64,000 nt of DNA, taken from positions 123,430,231 through 123,494,230 of the forward strand of contig OX578142.1 of the NCBI GenBank assembly GCA_951213105.1. Reading direction: 5' to 3'. Source of the stretch: Amaurobius ferox (taxonomy: Eukaryota; Arthropoda; Arachnida; Araneae; Amaurobiidae). This document shows positions 50,700 to 61,394 of this stretch, piece by piece (within the stretch, counting starts at the first letter, position 1; every line of letters begins with the position of its first letter). The position numbers were made by a program, and so were the translations under genes. Under the pieces are notes generated by a model. The model was not told the origin of the DNA. It did no database searches and saw only the letters and a program-made list of their open reading frames with translations.

Positions 50700-51190
50700 T
50701 AACTTTTGTCGCTGACTCATGACACAGTGGGGTCAGCCGCATAAGTTGACTGTCGCCACGTGTTGACCCTTGACGCTGACGACTGAAATACTGACAGTCA
50801 ATCCGCGAAGTTGAGACTCTCAAATCTATAGGCTGACGCAACTGCCATTTAACTCCAACCTGTTCAATTAGTTATCGCCAGCCTGTGCCATTTCATGTTA
50901 CATGGCTGATATTTGACATGCAATGTAGCTGTAAAATAATTGCTTCTGCTTTCAGAAAATTGTACCAAATATTCAAGAAAGTAGTATAGCATATTTTGGT
51001 TTTCTTAAGATTCTGAGAAAAGGACAAGAAAATAACCCTCTTTTCGCCATGTGCAGATATCGCTTTAACTGGAAGTCAAAACGGCTGTTGTTGCGCTAGC
51101 CTGTATATTTAGGAGCCTTGCGCGAAGTCATGGGCTAATTTTCAGCTTAGAATACGTTTCCTTAAGATAGGTCTCCATGAAATGTTTTTC
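50700..51190. other. GC-richer island of unknown nature
   Basis: CGCTGACTCATGACACAG, GTCGCCACGTGTTGACC and AGGCTGACGCAACTGCC-type sequence contrasts with the surrounding AT-rich DNA. No frame, hairpin or tRNA boxes were recognised. It could be an old repeat or conserved non-coding DNA. Confidence 0.35.
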
Positions 51191-51786
51191 TTCCAGAGCA
51201 GTAAGGTCATATCCAGCCTTTGACTACATAAATATTTTTCACTTTCTGAACTTCTGCGTGACTTAATATTAACAACATCCATATATTTTCCACTAGAGTA
51301 CGCATCAAAACTTAACCATTTTCTTTACTTCTGTGCTGATTATATCATAGACTTTCCGGAGTATTCAACGTTTGCAAGTAAAAAAAATAAAAATTTTTAT
51401 TTCTTATGACGAGGTCTCGCAAGTATTGAAAATGATTGCTTGTTTATATTGAATAATTTTTCTTATCGGGAAATCAATATTTATGTGGAATTATAGACAC
51501 ATTCCTGGGTCTTTTGTATATTCCATACAATAAAAATAATGTTCAATATATCAAACTGAAATAGTGATAACAGTATCTAAAATCTTATTAGTTTTTAAAT
51601 AATGTTGTCAACCTACTTCGAAATGAATCCTTCAAGAAATGCGATGGGAAATATAAAAAAATGCAAACCTACCTTGCAATTTGAATGAATTTGATATGCA
51701 ATTATTTGTGGATTGAAAAGGACTGATTTAACTAAATTATACAAATACCTAATAATGATATATAGAGAGATATACAAAATAAACGT

Positions 51787-52166
51787 ATTTCAAGTGTTAT
51801 CAACACAAATCCTTTTAGTTCATCTAAGTTCATCACAGCAAGAAACTGCTTTGGATCAAAGAGGTAAATTTACCAAGTTTATTGCGAAATACATCTAATA
51901 ATTTTTCCTCTACATACTTTTCTCTCATGAAGTTTAATAAACTTGGTGATAGTTCTCCATCTTAATCACTTTTATGACTGACATTTTTTGTAAAACCAAA
52001 AAACTTATTCTTTTTATTTTCAACAAGTTTACTTTGGATGAGTTAAAAAATAGAGAAGTTGTTATTTTATAAAAAAAAATACAGGACTTGTTATTTTATA
52101 AATTTATAAACTTACCTTTAAATGCAAAATAAAACAGTCAAATAAATAAAAATAATCAAAACTTAG
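51787..52166. repeat. 380-bp direct repeat, left copy
   Basis: It matches 63377-63748 on the same strand from ATTTCAAGTGTTATC to AATCAAAACTTA, with roughly 7-8% differences and small indels. The two lie on opposite sides of the gypsy element, about 11.6 kb apart, outside its LTRs. Confidence 0.85.
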
Positions 52167-52386
52167 TAGTAGTGTATATAAGGGGGTTCTGGCTCATCCG
52201 GTGCTATACTTTAACATGGGCAAATTCCGGTGCCCCATGTTAAAACATAGGTGCACCGTATGGAGAGAGGGCGGAGCTTCATCTTGCCACGTGATGTTTC
52301 TATGAATGGAGATTTTATCAGTCAGATAAGAGTAAGAATAATGTTATTAATCAGTAAGTAAATATAAAGTTTTTTTTTCACAGTAT
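52167..52386. other. Short GC-richer segment with a hairpin
   Basis: ACTTTAACATGGGC/GCCCCATGTTAAAA near 52209-52247 can form a hairpin. The preceding GTATATAAGGGGG resembles a TATA box by chance or design. No gene follows before the LTR. Confidence 0.35.
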
Positions 52387-53601
52387 TGTCATGTCGCATT
52401 TCTGCGCCATGAGCCTTTTTCTTATTTTCGAGGAGAGAAATATCTTTTTCCCTCCGTGCCTGTGCTGTGTTTTTTGCTAAGACTTGTTTCTATTGAATTT
52501 GCACTGAAAAGCGAGTTTGGTTGAGAATTCGTTGAGAATGTCTAGGCTTTTCGTCTGGCTGAAATGCGTGACGTGTGATCGCCTGTTACTAGGAGAGCGC
52601 GCCTGTCCAATCAGGAAGAGGCGCAAGGAGAAATTCTTTGGCGTGGGCTCGAGAGACTCACGGCAGTTTGGAGCTGGAAATTCCGACTGAAAGGTCGCAT
52701 CGAAATTTTTGTCTTGTTAAAAGACAAAAGGGTTTTGGCCAAAATGGCTAAGCTGGCGGAGTTGGGCATTTGTTTCTAAGGGAAACCGCCCTGCCTTTTC
52801 TGGAGCTGAATGGAGAAGAACCTGGAAGTTTCGGCAATTCTTTTTCATCATTTCTAAATTTATTTTCTTTATTCCAGGAGTCCTGTTTCGATGGCTGGTG
52901 ATGAGTTTTGTTCGTGAAGGTTCGGCTTACTTGCCATATTTGAATGCTGTCATGTCATCTAAATTTTGGATCGTTTTCTCGACCATCCACCTTTGGGAAC
53001 TCTTTGATTCTACCACAGATCGTGTTATCCTGAATAGGACATTCTTCGTATTGTAAAATTACTCTACCGCTCAGGTAAAATTTCTTTTTCGGAACAAGAA
53101 GTTCCGTTGCATCACAGGCACAGGTGAATACAATTTAATTGATATTAAATGGCTCAGATTTGAAATAACTTTATGTTGAGTTGATTTTCATGATTAAAGA
53201 AATCATATGCTTGATGAATAAGTTAAATATTGTTTGCTATATAATTTTGACCAGAGCATAAAAGTAAGAATGTTAATTGATAAAGTGAAGCTCTGAATAC
53301 TATAAGTGATAATTTGAAATATAATATACATTTAGTCCCTTTGAAAATCTTAAAATAAAATATTATTTTGTGTGATAAATGAGCCTGTTTATTTGTGTAT
53401 GCCTTCATGTTTTACTCACTGTACATCATTTGGGATTTAATTCTCCTAAACTGGGAATCTCTTCTAAATTTGAACCTGGTGTTTATTTTGGTAATTATGA
53501 TAAAGATAAATATGTTAATTACAGTTCTTTTTGGTATATTAAAATTACGATCACTGGCCTGTGTGTAGTGCATGCATTTTGGTACTGAAACCGCTACCAC
53601 A
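52387..53601 (+). repeat. 5' LTR of the gypsy element (1215 bp)
   Basis: Starts TGTCATGTCGCA and ends CCGCTACCACA. Compared with the 3' LTR I count four substitutions (near 52794, 52871, 53057, 53578) and a 9-bp shortage near 53570. It should hold the promoter and polyadenylation signals; AATAAA-like sequence occurs near 53355. Confidence 0.95.
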
Positions 53602-53603
53602 AA

Positions 53604-53621
53604 TTGGTGCCTGTTCCCTTT
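53604..53621 (+). promoter_or_regulatory. Putative primer-binding site
   Basis: TGGTGCCTGTTCCCTTTC lies two bases after the 5' LTR. TGG pairs with the tRNA 3' CCA. The primer tRNA was not identified. Confidence 0.7.
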
Positions 53622-54194
53622 CCCAGAGTATTACAGTAAGAAATGTTAATTTTTATGAAGGAGTGCAGAAATATTTGTGTTTTGATTATATGCATATGAG
53701 TACTGCAGAATTTGAATGTAAAAGTAAGTGAAAAAGTTCTTTTAGTGGTGCAAAGTGTTTGAATTATAAATGGGCAAGAAACTGTTATTTATATGTCATA
53801 AAGTAAATATAAAAGTGCAAAAAGCACATAAGCCCAGATGCACCAGAGTATTATTTGCATATTGAATTTTTGTTGCATATATATATTCTTTGAGCTATAT
53901 ATGACACACATAAATATATACACAAATTCTATATGATATTTAAGAGTGAATTTAAAGTTTTGAAATTTTCAAATACACATACATTGAAAAGTAAATACAT
54001 AAAGTGCATACACACATTTATGAAAAGTGAATACAATCGTTCTGTGCACATACAAAAGTGGTTCGAAGTTCAAATTAATGAAAAAAAAAATGTGAAAAGA
54101 AGTTTACAAATTGTGTTTTTGTGCTCTACTTATACATAAATAAGTGATAAAAAGTGAAACTATTTTCGAAATAAACTGTGATAAACTGTGTAAA
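53622..54194 (+). other. Gypsy 5' leader
   Basis: Untranslated leader of about 570 bases between the primer site and the gag start, AT-rich and rich in GTGAAAAGTG-like purine runs. A packaging signal may be here, but none is recognisable. Confidence 0.6.
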
Positions 54195-57100
54195 ATGCCT
54201 CGAAATAGTAAGAATTCTCGTGCAAGTAGGAGTAGAGACTCCTCTGCACAACCGAACAGATTAGACCGTATGCCTTCGGTGTCTCCACCACGACCTTCTC
54301 CAAATTCTGGCAGATCAGCTTCCGCTGTCAGAGACTCAAATAAAGTTAAAGTGGGAATTGGATCACAGTTCCTTGGATCCATTCCAGGTTTTGCTGGCAA
54401 TGCAAATGAATCTTTTCACGAATTTTTGGAGAAATTCCTTCTTGTCGCTGAACACGCCGAATGGTCAAATCGTGACAAAATTTTCGTCCTGAAGTTGAAG
54501 TTGTCTGGTCGTGCTGAAAGACTGATCAAATCCATCCCTAAACTAAACCAAAGCACGAATTTTACTGAAGTTGTTAACGCACTCAAGGACAATTTCACAA
54601 AGAAAGAAAATATTGCTAAAAATGTTGCTGCCCTTGTTAATTGTAAACAACTGGTTAGTGAGGATGTTCGTGATTATGCGAACCGCATAGAAGCTGAATC
54701 CTTTGTCGCTTTTCCACAAGATGCTGTGTCTGACAATGAAGATTCCCTGAGAACTGCAATTTTGCTCAACTCCTTTAAGAAAGGATTGAAGATCCTTATT
54801 CGAAAAGCTGTGTTATCTGCAAACCCGCAGTCATTTGAAGCTGCTAAAGAGATAGCAATATTGGAAGAAGAAGTGCAAAATGAAGTGCTGGAAGAAATGA
54901 CAGAAGCCGTAAATACTGTAAGAACTGAAAATGACCCTAAACATGAAATTGAAGAACTGAAGAAAGAATTAAATTTAAAGAAGAAAGAATTTGACAAACT
55001 AAGAAGAAAATTTAGTGAGAACTCTGAAAAAAGAAAGAAAAGACTGAATGAGATAAAAGAAGATCTGGAAAAGAGCAATTCCAGTTTCGAAGAATCCTTC
55101 TTGGATACGCCCTCTACAAGCAGATACAATGATAATGAACTGGTAGAAGAAGAAGAATGGGAAGATATTCCAGTAAAGAAGAAACACAAACCATCAACAT
55201 CCTTCAAAACTTCTACATCATCTAGAAGAACTGACAATAGAAACCGTTTCAGTCAAAGAAGAACTCCAGTTGCCTCACAGGAAGAAGAGTGGTATGTTAA
55301 AAGTCCATATCAAAATTATTCTCCAAGAAAGAACTTTCAATCATTTAGAAGACCTTTTCGTAACAGTTTTAATAGAAATTCAAACTTCCAGAGAAGAAAT
55401 TTTTCAAATTTTAGAAATCCTTTTGATAATTATAAATCTCAAAACTTCAATAATTTGGGATATAGAAGAAATAACAGATATTTTAATAATAGATTTGGTA
55501 ATAGAAGACAATTTAGAAGACAGAATTTTAGAACACAAAATTTTCAATCTCCAAATTTTAATAGATCAAATTCTGAGGTTAGTTGTATGACGGAAATTAA
55601 AGCTCCTTGCCAGAAAAATTTTCCAGTCATCTCAGTTTTTGTTGAAGATTTTAAATTAAATGCCTTAATAGACACTGGAAGTTCTATAAACATTATCTAT
55701 AGTGATGCTTTACAGAAAATTGATCCTCGAAAAGTGCAAATAAAACATACATCCATTATTGTGAAGGGAGTTGGGGATCAAGATGTTTGGGTTGATGAGA
55801 AAGCTTCCTTTCCCTTAACCGTGGGAAAAAACAACATTGTGATTGAATGCTGCATTTTAAATACTCCTACACCAAATGAATACAACATGATTTTGGGAAG
55901 TACCTTTCTGCATAAAAATAAAGTGACCATTACCTTTGGACACAAAGATGTTCAACCTGAAATATCTGAGTGCAATGCTATAAATTATAAATGTGATAGA
56001 AGAAATTACAATTTTACAAATGATGTGGATTATAGATCCAAAGACACAAATTTTTTGAGAAATTTTAGAGGATATGAAAATAAGTGTGATAATGGATATT
56101 TATTTGAACAAAACAACTTCCACAATGAATTCAGAGATGTCGACTTTAGAGATTTTGATGCAAATGTGAATGAGAGATCAAATTATGAATGTGAAAATGA
56201 TTTACATGAAATGCAGATGAATGATTATGTACATACAAACAGATCTTTGACAGAAAACAATACCAGTGATAATGAAATTTTTGAAACAAGTTGTGATAAA
56301 CATGATGAAGGAAGTTCACAACAGGACAATACTTTGGCTATTGCCAAAGCATTTAAGAAATGTGTTTTGAAACCATACACAGAGTCATTTGTCAAATTGA
56401 AAAGAAATTATAAATTACAGAAAGACACGACAGTTTTACTTGAACCTATCCATAATAAAGAATTTTCTGCAAATAAGGTTTTCGTTGCAAGAAGTATTCA
56501 TAAAATTCCTGAAAATGACTTTTTGTATGCAAGAATAGCGAATCCATCAGAGAAATGTGTTTATATAAATAAAGGTACGAAATTAGGAACTTTCGAAAAC
56601 ATCTATGAAGCTGATATTGACATAAATAATAGAATTGACATTGAGAACTGTATTGAAGATAATGATACATTTGATGCATGGGGAGGAGATTTTGATTTGA
56701 AACATATGAACTATGCTCAGAAAACTTTACTTTTAAAATTACTAAATAAATATAAACATGTTTTTGCTAAGCATATGAAAGAATTATCTGGATGTGATAC
56801 AATTCTGCATGAAATTAATCTAGAATCTAATATACCTGTTAGACAGAAACCATATCGAATTCCACACAATTTACAGAAAGAACTTTCACGTCAAGTGAAC
56901 GAACTCTTGGATGCCAAAATCATCCAACCAAGCACATCACCTTATAATACTCCAGTGCTTTTTGTTAAGAAACCTGATGGAAGTTACCGTTTAGTAGCGG
57001 ATTTCCGAAAGTTAAATAAAATTACGATTGTAGAAAATTATCCTATTCCGAATATTTCGGAACTCATCGATAACCTTGCTGGAGCCTTGTATTTTTCGAC

Positions 57101-60056
57101 CCTTGATTTAACCAGTGGATTTTATCAATTGTGTTTACATTCTGATGATTATCAGAAGACTTCTTTTTCAACGCCTGACGGACACTTTGAATGGACTAGA
57201 ACTCCATTTGGTCTTAAGAATGCGCCCGCATCCTTTCAGAGATTGATGTCTCTGGTGCTGGCTGGCATATCTGGAATTTACATTGACGACATTATCGTTG
57301 CTTCAAGAACATTCGAAGAACATTTGAAAAAATTAGAAGAAATTTTTGTAAGATTAAGTAAACATGGCTTGAAGCTTAAACCATCTAAATGCCATTTTTT
57401 CAGAAAAACAATTAAGTATCTTGGATTTTTAGTATCAAATGGAAAAGTACAACCTGATACTCACAACTTGGAAGTTGTAGAAAAATTTAAAATTCCTAAA
57501 TCAATTAAGAATGTGAGACAATTTCTTGGACTCACTGGATTCTATAGAAAATTCATAAAAGACTATGCTGAACTGTCCCTTCCATTGACTGATTTACTGA
57601 AGACCAAGAATAATGAAAGTAAAAAGAAATTTATTTGGACTAATGAAGCTCAAAAATCTTTTGAAATTTTGAAAGGAAAACTTTTGTCAAAACCAATTTT
57701 GACTCTTCCAGATTTTAGAAAACCATTTATTTTACACACAGATGCTTCAAATCACTCATTAGGTTGCTATTTGTCCCAAGAAGATGAAAACAAAATCTTA
57801 CATCCAATATCTTATGCTAGTCGTAAATTGAATGAAGCTGAATGTAAATACAGTGTTGTCGAAAGAGAAGCATTAGCCGTTGTTTGGGCTACTAACTATT
57901 ATAAACACTATTTAATTGGAAAACCTTTCACAATTTTTTGTGACCAGATCTCCCTATCTTTCGTATTTAAGTTAAAAGATCCTACATCTAGATTAGCTAG
58001 ATGGATTGTATCTCTATCACAATTTGATTACCAAATAGTACATAAACCAGGAAAAGCTAATTTGGTGGCGGATTATCTTTCAAGAAATGTAGATGAATGT
58101 ACAAATTCTGTTCAGAACATTCCTAGAAAATTTGTATCACAATATAAAGTGATAAATAACAATGCAAATCAAAATTTTCCAAGTGTAAATCAAAATTCTC
58201 AAAGTTCTAGAAATGTAAACAATACTAATAGTAGCAATATAAGAGAATCAGAAGTCAACTTAAATTCAGCCAATACAAATGAAATAAATGAAATTTGTGC
58301 TGTTGATAATAATGAAAGTGAAATTCAAAATGAAAATAACATACAAAGTGGTCAATTGGAACAAACATTTACTTGTCCTACTTTGCTCATTAGAATTAAG
58401 AATGCTCAAAAATCTGACCCAAGATGCAATAAAATCATAGATCTTTTAGATAAGAACATAAAACCTTACCCACAAACTTTGGTATTTTTTAGAAAAGATG
58501 ATATCTTGTGGTGTACACACAGACACCCTAAACGTAGACACCAAGAACAAGAAAGAGTTGTAGTTCCGCAGGAACTTGTGTCTGAAATTTTATGGTTACA
58601 TCATGATTGTCCTACTTACGCACATTGTGGATTTAGAAAAACTTTGACTTCTGTGAGCAGAAAATACTTTTGGCAGGGAATGTACTCCCAGACCCAAAAT
58701 TACGTCGCCTCATGTGAAATTTGTGTGGTAAATCGTGGTTTTAGAAATAATAAAGCACCCATTCAACCATTTTCAAAATCTACATATCCATTTGAGCGAA
58801 TCGCCATGGATTGTGTAGGACCATTACCTATATCAAGATCTGGAAATAAATTTATTCTTGTGATAACTGATTATTTTACCAGATGGCCTGAAGAATATCC
58901 TTTGGCTTCAATTAAAACTGAAGATATTTTAAATTGCTTAGAGCACTATATGGCTCAGCATGGCATACCTAAATACATTGTCTCAGATCAGGGGACGAAT
59001 TTTGTTTCTAGAACAGCAAGATGCTTTTATAAGAAATTGGGAATAATAAAGAATACTACTACTGCCTATATGCCTTCAGTAGATGGCTGTGTTGAAAGAT
59101 TAAATGGTACTTTGGTCAGATCCTTGAAAAATATTGCATATAACGATAAAGATAATTGGGATAAGTTAATTCATTTTGCTTTGTTGGCTCATAGAAATGC
59201 CATACATGCTTCTACGGGTGAATCACCTGCTTATTTACTCTACGGAAGAGATTTAACAGTCCCAAATACCTTGATAGCTGGATTTAAACCTCCGACATAT
59301 GAATCAACATATGATTATGGAGAAGATTTGAGATATAGACTTAAAAGAACATATGATGTAGTAAAAAGTAACTTGGAAAAAGCTGAAAATTCACAAATTT
59401 TACAACAACATAAGAAAGCGAAGATACCCAATATCAAAGTAAATGACTTAGTGTACTTATACACTCCCTTTTTGCCTCATGGTCAGTCAAGAAAACTGAG
59501 TTCATTTAATAGAGGTCCTTTTAAAGTGATAAAACAAACATCTGCAGTAAATTTCTTAATCAGACATGTGATGAATCCCAAAAATGAACAACTGGTTCAT
59601 GTGAACAGACTGACTCTTTTACCTCCAAGAAGAGAGGAATTGCAAAAATTTTCAAAACAAACTACTGAAAGTCAAAAACTGAACTCTAAGCCTAATAAAC
59701 TTACTCCTGTGATCACCGCTGAGAAAGACTCTGTGAAACTCAAATCTTGTTTATCAAAAACTGCAGAAAAATCTCAAAACAAAAAGACTGTGAAAAGAGT
59801 AAGATTTAATTTGCCAAATAAAAGGGTAAATGAAAATGCTGTTCATACTAGATCAAACTTTCATGCTAATAAAGGTCAACATTTCACACCTAGAAATAAT
59901 TCAAATAACTTTGATAATAGAGGAAATGGAAGAATCATTTACAACAATAACTACAGAAATAGTTATACACCACACCAAAATCAGAATTATATGACAAACA
60001 GAAACACACGTACACCTTATAATCTTAGATCTTATCAAAGATTTTCACAATATTAA
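54195..60056 (+). CDS. gag-pol: Gag-Pol polyprotein (single frame, 1953 aa)
   Basis: The ATG at 54195 (TAAAATGCC) is the first credible start; the frame is open upstream only from a GTG at 54144. Gag (about residues 50-230) is followed by a Lys/Glu coiled-coil-like stretch and an Arg/Asn-rich region (about 350-475) in place of a CCHC zinc knuckle. Protease: LIDTGSS, Asp 493. RT: YIDD at 1029. RNase H: first Asp 1183 (HTDAS) with VADYLSR at the end. Integrase: an HHCC zinc finger (about 1468-1510) and the triad D1539, D1598, E1634 (D,D35E). A GPF domain (RGPFKVI) near 1773 and a basic Asn/Arg tail follow. No frameshift separates gag and pol, and there are no internal stops. Confidence 0.96.
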   Translation: MPRNSKNSRASRSRDSSAQPNRLDRMPSVSPPRPSPNSGRSASAVRDSNKVKVGIGSQFLGSIPGFAGNANESFHEFLEKFLLVAEHAEWSNRDKIFVLKLKLSGRAERLIKSIPKLNQSTNFTEVVNALKDNFTKKENIAKNVAALVNCKQLVSEDVRDYANRIEAESFVAFPQDAVSDNEDSLRTAILLNSFKKGLKILIRKAVLSANPQSFEAAKEIAILEEEVQNEVLEEMTEAVNTVRTENDPKHEIEELKKELNLKKKEFDKLRRKFSENSEKRKKRLNEIKEDLEKSNSSFEESFLDTPSTSRYNDNELVEEEEWEDIPVKKKHKPSTSFKTSTSSRRTDNRNRFSQRRTPVASQEEEWYVKSPYQNYSPRKNFQSFRRPFRNSFNRNSNFQRRNFSNFRNPFDNYKSQNFNNLGYRRNNRYFNNRFGNRRQFRRQNFRTQNFQSPNFNRSNSEVSCMTEIKAPCQKNFPVISVFVEDFKLNALIDTGSSINIIYSDALQKIDPRKVQIKHTSIIVKGVGDQDVWVDEKASFPLTVGKNNIVIECCILNTPTPNEYNMILGSTFLHKNKVTITFGHKDVQPEISECNAINYKCDRRNYNFTNDVDYRSKDTNFLRNFRGYENKCDNGYLFEQNNFHNEFRDVDFRDFDANVNERSNYECENDLHEMQMNDYVHTNRSLTENNTSDNEIFETSCDKHDEGSSQQDNTLAIAKAFKKCVLKPYTESFVKLKRNYKLQKDTTVLLEPIHNKEFSANKVFVARSIHKIPENDFLYARIANPSEKCVYINKGTKLGTFENIYEADIDINNRIDIENCIEDNDTFDAWGGDFDLKHMNYAQKTLLLKLLNKYKHVFAKHMKELSGCDTILHEINLESNIPVRQKPYRIPHNLQKELSRQVNELLDAKIIQPSTSPYNTPVLFVKKPDGSYRLVADFRKLNKITIVENYPIPNISELIDNLAGALYFSTLDLTSGFYQLCLHSDDYQKTSFSTPDGHFEWTRTPFGLKNAPASFQRLMSLVLAGISGIYIDDIIVASRTFEEHLKKLEEIFVRLSKHGLKLKPSKCHFFRKTIKYLGFLVSNGKVQPDTHNLEVVEKFKIPKSIKNVRQFLGLTGFYRKFIKDYAELSLPLTDLLKTKNNESKKKFIWTNEAQKSFEILKGKLLSKPILTLPDFRKPFILHTDASNHSLGCYLSQEDENKILHPISYASRKLNEAECKYSVVEREALAVVWATNYYKHYLIGKPFTIFCDQISLSFVFKLKDPTSRLARWIVSLSQFDYQIVHKPGKANLVADYLSRNVDECTNSVQNIPRKFVSQYKVINNNANQNFPSVNQNSQSSRNVNNTNSSNIRESEVNLNSANTNEINEICAVDNNESEIQNENNIQSGQLEQTFTCPTLLIRIKNAQKSDPRCNKIIDLLDKNIKPYPQTLVFFRKDDILWCTHRHPKRRHQEQERVVVPQELVSEILWLHHDCPTYAHCGFRKTLTSVSRKYFWQGMYSQTQNYVASCEICVVNRGFRNNKAPIQPFSKSTYPFERIAMDCVGPLPISRSGNKFILVITDYFTRWPEEYPLASIKTEDILNCLEHYMAQHGIPKYIVSDQGTNFVSRTARCFYKKLGIIKNTTTAYMPSVDGCVERLNGTLVRSLKNIAYNDKDNWDKLIHFALLAHRNAIHASTGESPAYLLYGRDLTVPNTLIAGFKPPTYESTYDYGEDLRYRLKRTYDVVKSNLEKAENSQILQQHKKAKIPNIKVNDLVYLYTPFLPHGQSRKLSSFNRGPFKVIKQTSAVNFLIRHVMNPKNEQLVHVNRLTLLPPRREELQKFSKQTTESQKLNSKPNKLTPVITAEKDSVKLKSCLSKTAEKSQNKKTVKRVRFNLPNKRVNENAVHTRSNFHANKGQHFTPRNNSNNFDNRGNGRIIYNNNYRNSYTPHQNQNYMTNRNTRTPYNLRSYQRFSQY

Positions 60057-61394
60057 ATTTTGGTTGAGTTCACAATTTTTCAGAAATTAAATTTTGCAAG
60101 AAAAATCTCATTTTAAATTAAAGTTGATACTTGTTTAAGTTTTTGTATTTCAATATTGTCTTTTAAAATAGAATTTATGAGAAAATTGTTGTGATTTTAA
60201 AATTTATTGGAAATCTTGCATTTAAGTAAAAGTAAATAGAAAATTAAATGATTTTGTGAACCATAATTTATGAATGTTTATATTGTAATTTAAATAATAA
60301 GTAATTTTGTTAATTGACTCTCCTTGGACTTTAAAATTTTTCGAGAGTCCTGTTTTGATTGACTTTGATTATTTTGTTGTGTTTTATTGTGAAAAAAATC
60401 TTGATTATTTATTTAAGTTCATGAAATAATTGAAATGGTGTTGGTATTTGAATTGTTCCCCTAACTAAAAGGAGGAAATTTTTGAAATTTTGGAAAAAGT
60501 AAATAATTTTGTTAAAGTAAAATTGAAATTAATATAAAGTAATTGAAGTAATTTCTGAAATTGAGTCAGAATAAGAAAATTCTGAATTGTTTTAATGACA
60601 AAAATTAGTGAAATTTAAGTTAATGTTGAATGAAAGTTGAAATGTTGAAAAATTGAAAAGTAAATGTAATTTAAAGTTAATGTGTTGAATTTGAAAGTAA
60701 TTTAAAGTGAAAGCTAAAATTGAAATGAAAGTTTTGAAATGAAAAGTTTGAAATTGAAAAATTGAAATATTGAAAGTGACTTTGTTCTCAAAAAGTGAGA
60801 CAATTTTTGAATGAGTGAAGAATCTCATTACCTGATTATGACAAATTTAATTTAAAAATTAATTTTCAAAATATTTAATCTTTTGTTGAAGAATTAAGAA
60901 TTGTGTTGTGTCACTTGTGTGTTTTGAAAGTGACAAATGTTTGAATTTTTGAAATTTTCTAATTGTTTATATTGTATAAGTTGTAAATTCATATCATATC
61001 ATGTTTTGTTTCACATCACCTGGTTGATCTCAATGTGGATGATTGAGACATTTTGTTGTCAGGCAAAGTGCCTAGAAATTTTTTTTTTCTGAATTTAAGT
61101 GTTTATGTGTAAATTTTTGTAAAGGTTCCTTTAAGATGTGGTGACATCTTGTCATCCTTTTGGTTTTCTTTTGGTCTTTTCCTGTGGTGATGAATGGCTT
61201 GGCCGGTCATTCAGATCTGCAGTGGCGTTGTCTTGAGAAACGTTGGGGCCCACGTTTTCTCGCCCAAAATTTTGTTTTAAATTATTGTACACTTACAGGT
61301 TCCTAAAATTCTTTGTAAATTTTTGTGTTTTTGAGTGAGAGAAAAATTTTCCTCACTGTTTTCGGAAAATTTTTGCCTCCCAGGAGGGGAGAGC
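60057..61394 (+). other. Gypsy 3' non-coding region and polypurine tract
   Basis: 1.3 kb without a frame that could be env. 60600-60790 is a degenerate GAAATTGAAA/TGAAAGT-rich repeat. The region ends in the polypurine tract immediately before the 3' LTR. Confidence 0.8.

Noticed and set aside
54144..54194. Upstream extension of the gag-pol frame
   Set aside because: It begins at GTG, not ATG. The ATG at 54195 with A at -3 is the better start.
60592..60828. Possible env or accessory frame in the gypsy 3' region
   Set aside because: It is antisense and driven by a GAAATTGAAA-type repeat. No signal peptide, transmembrane or fusion features.
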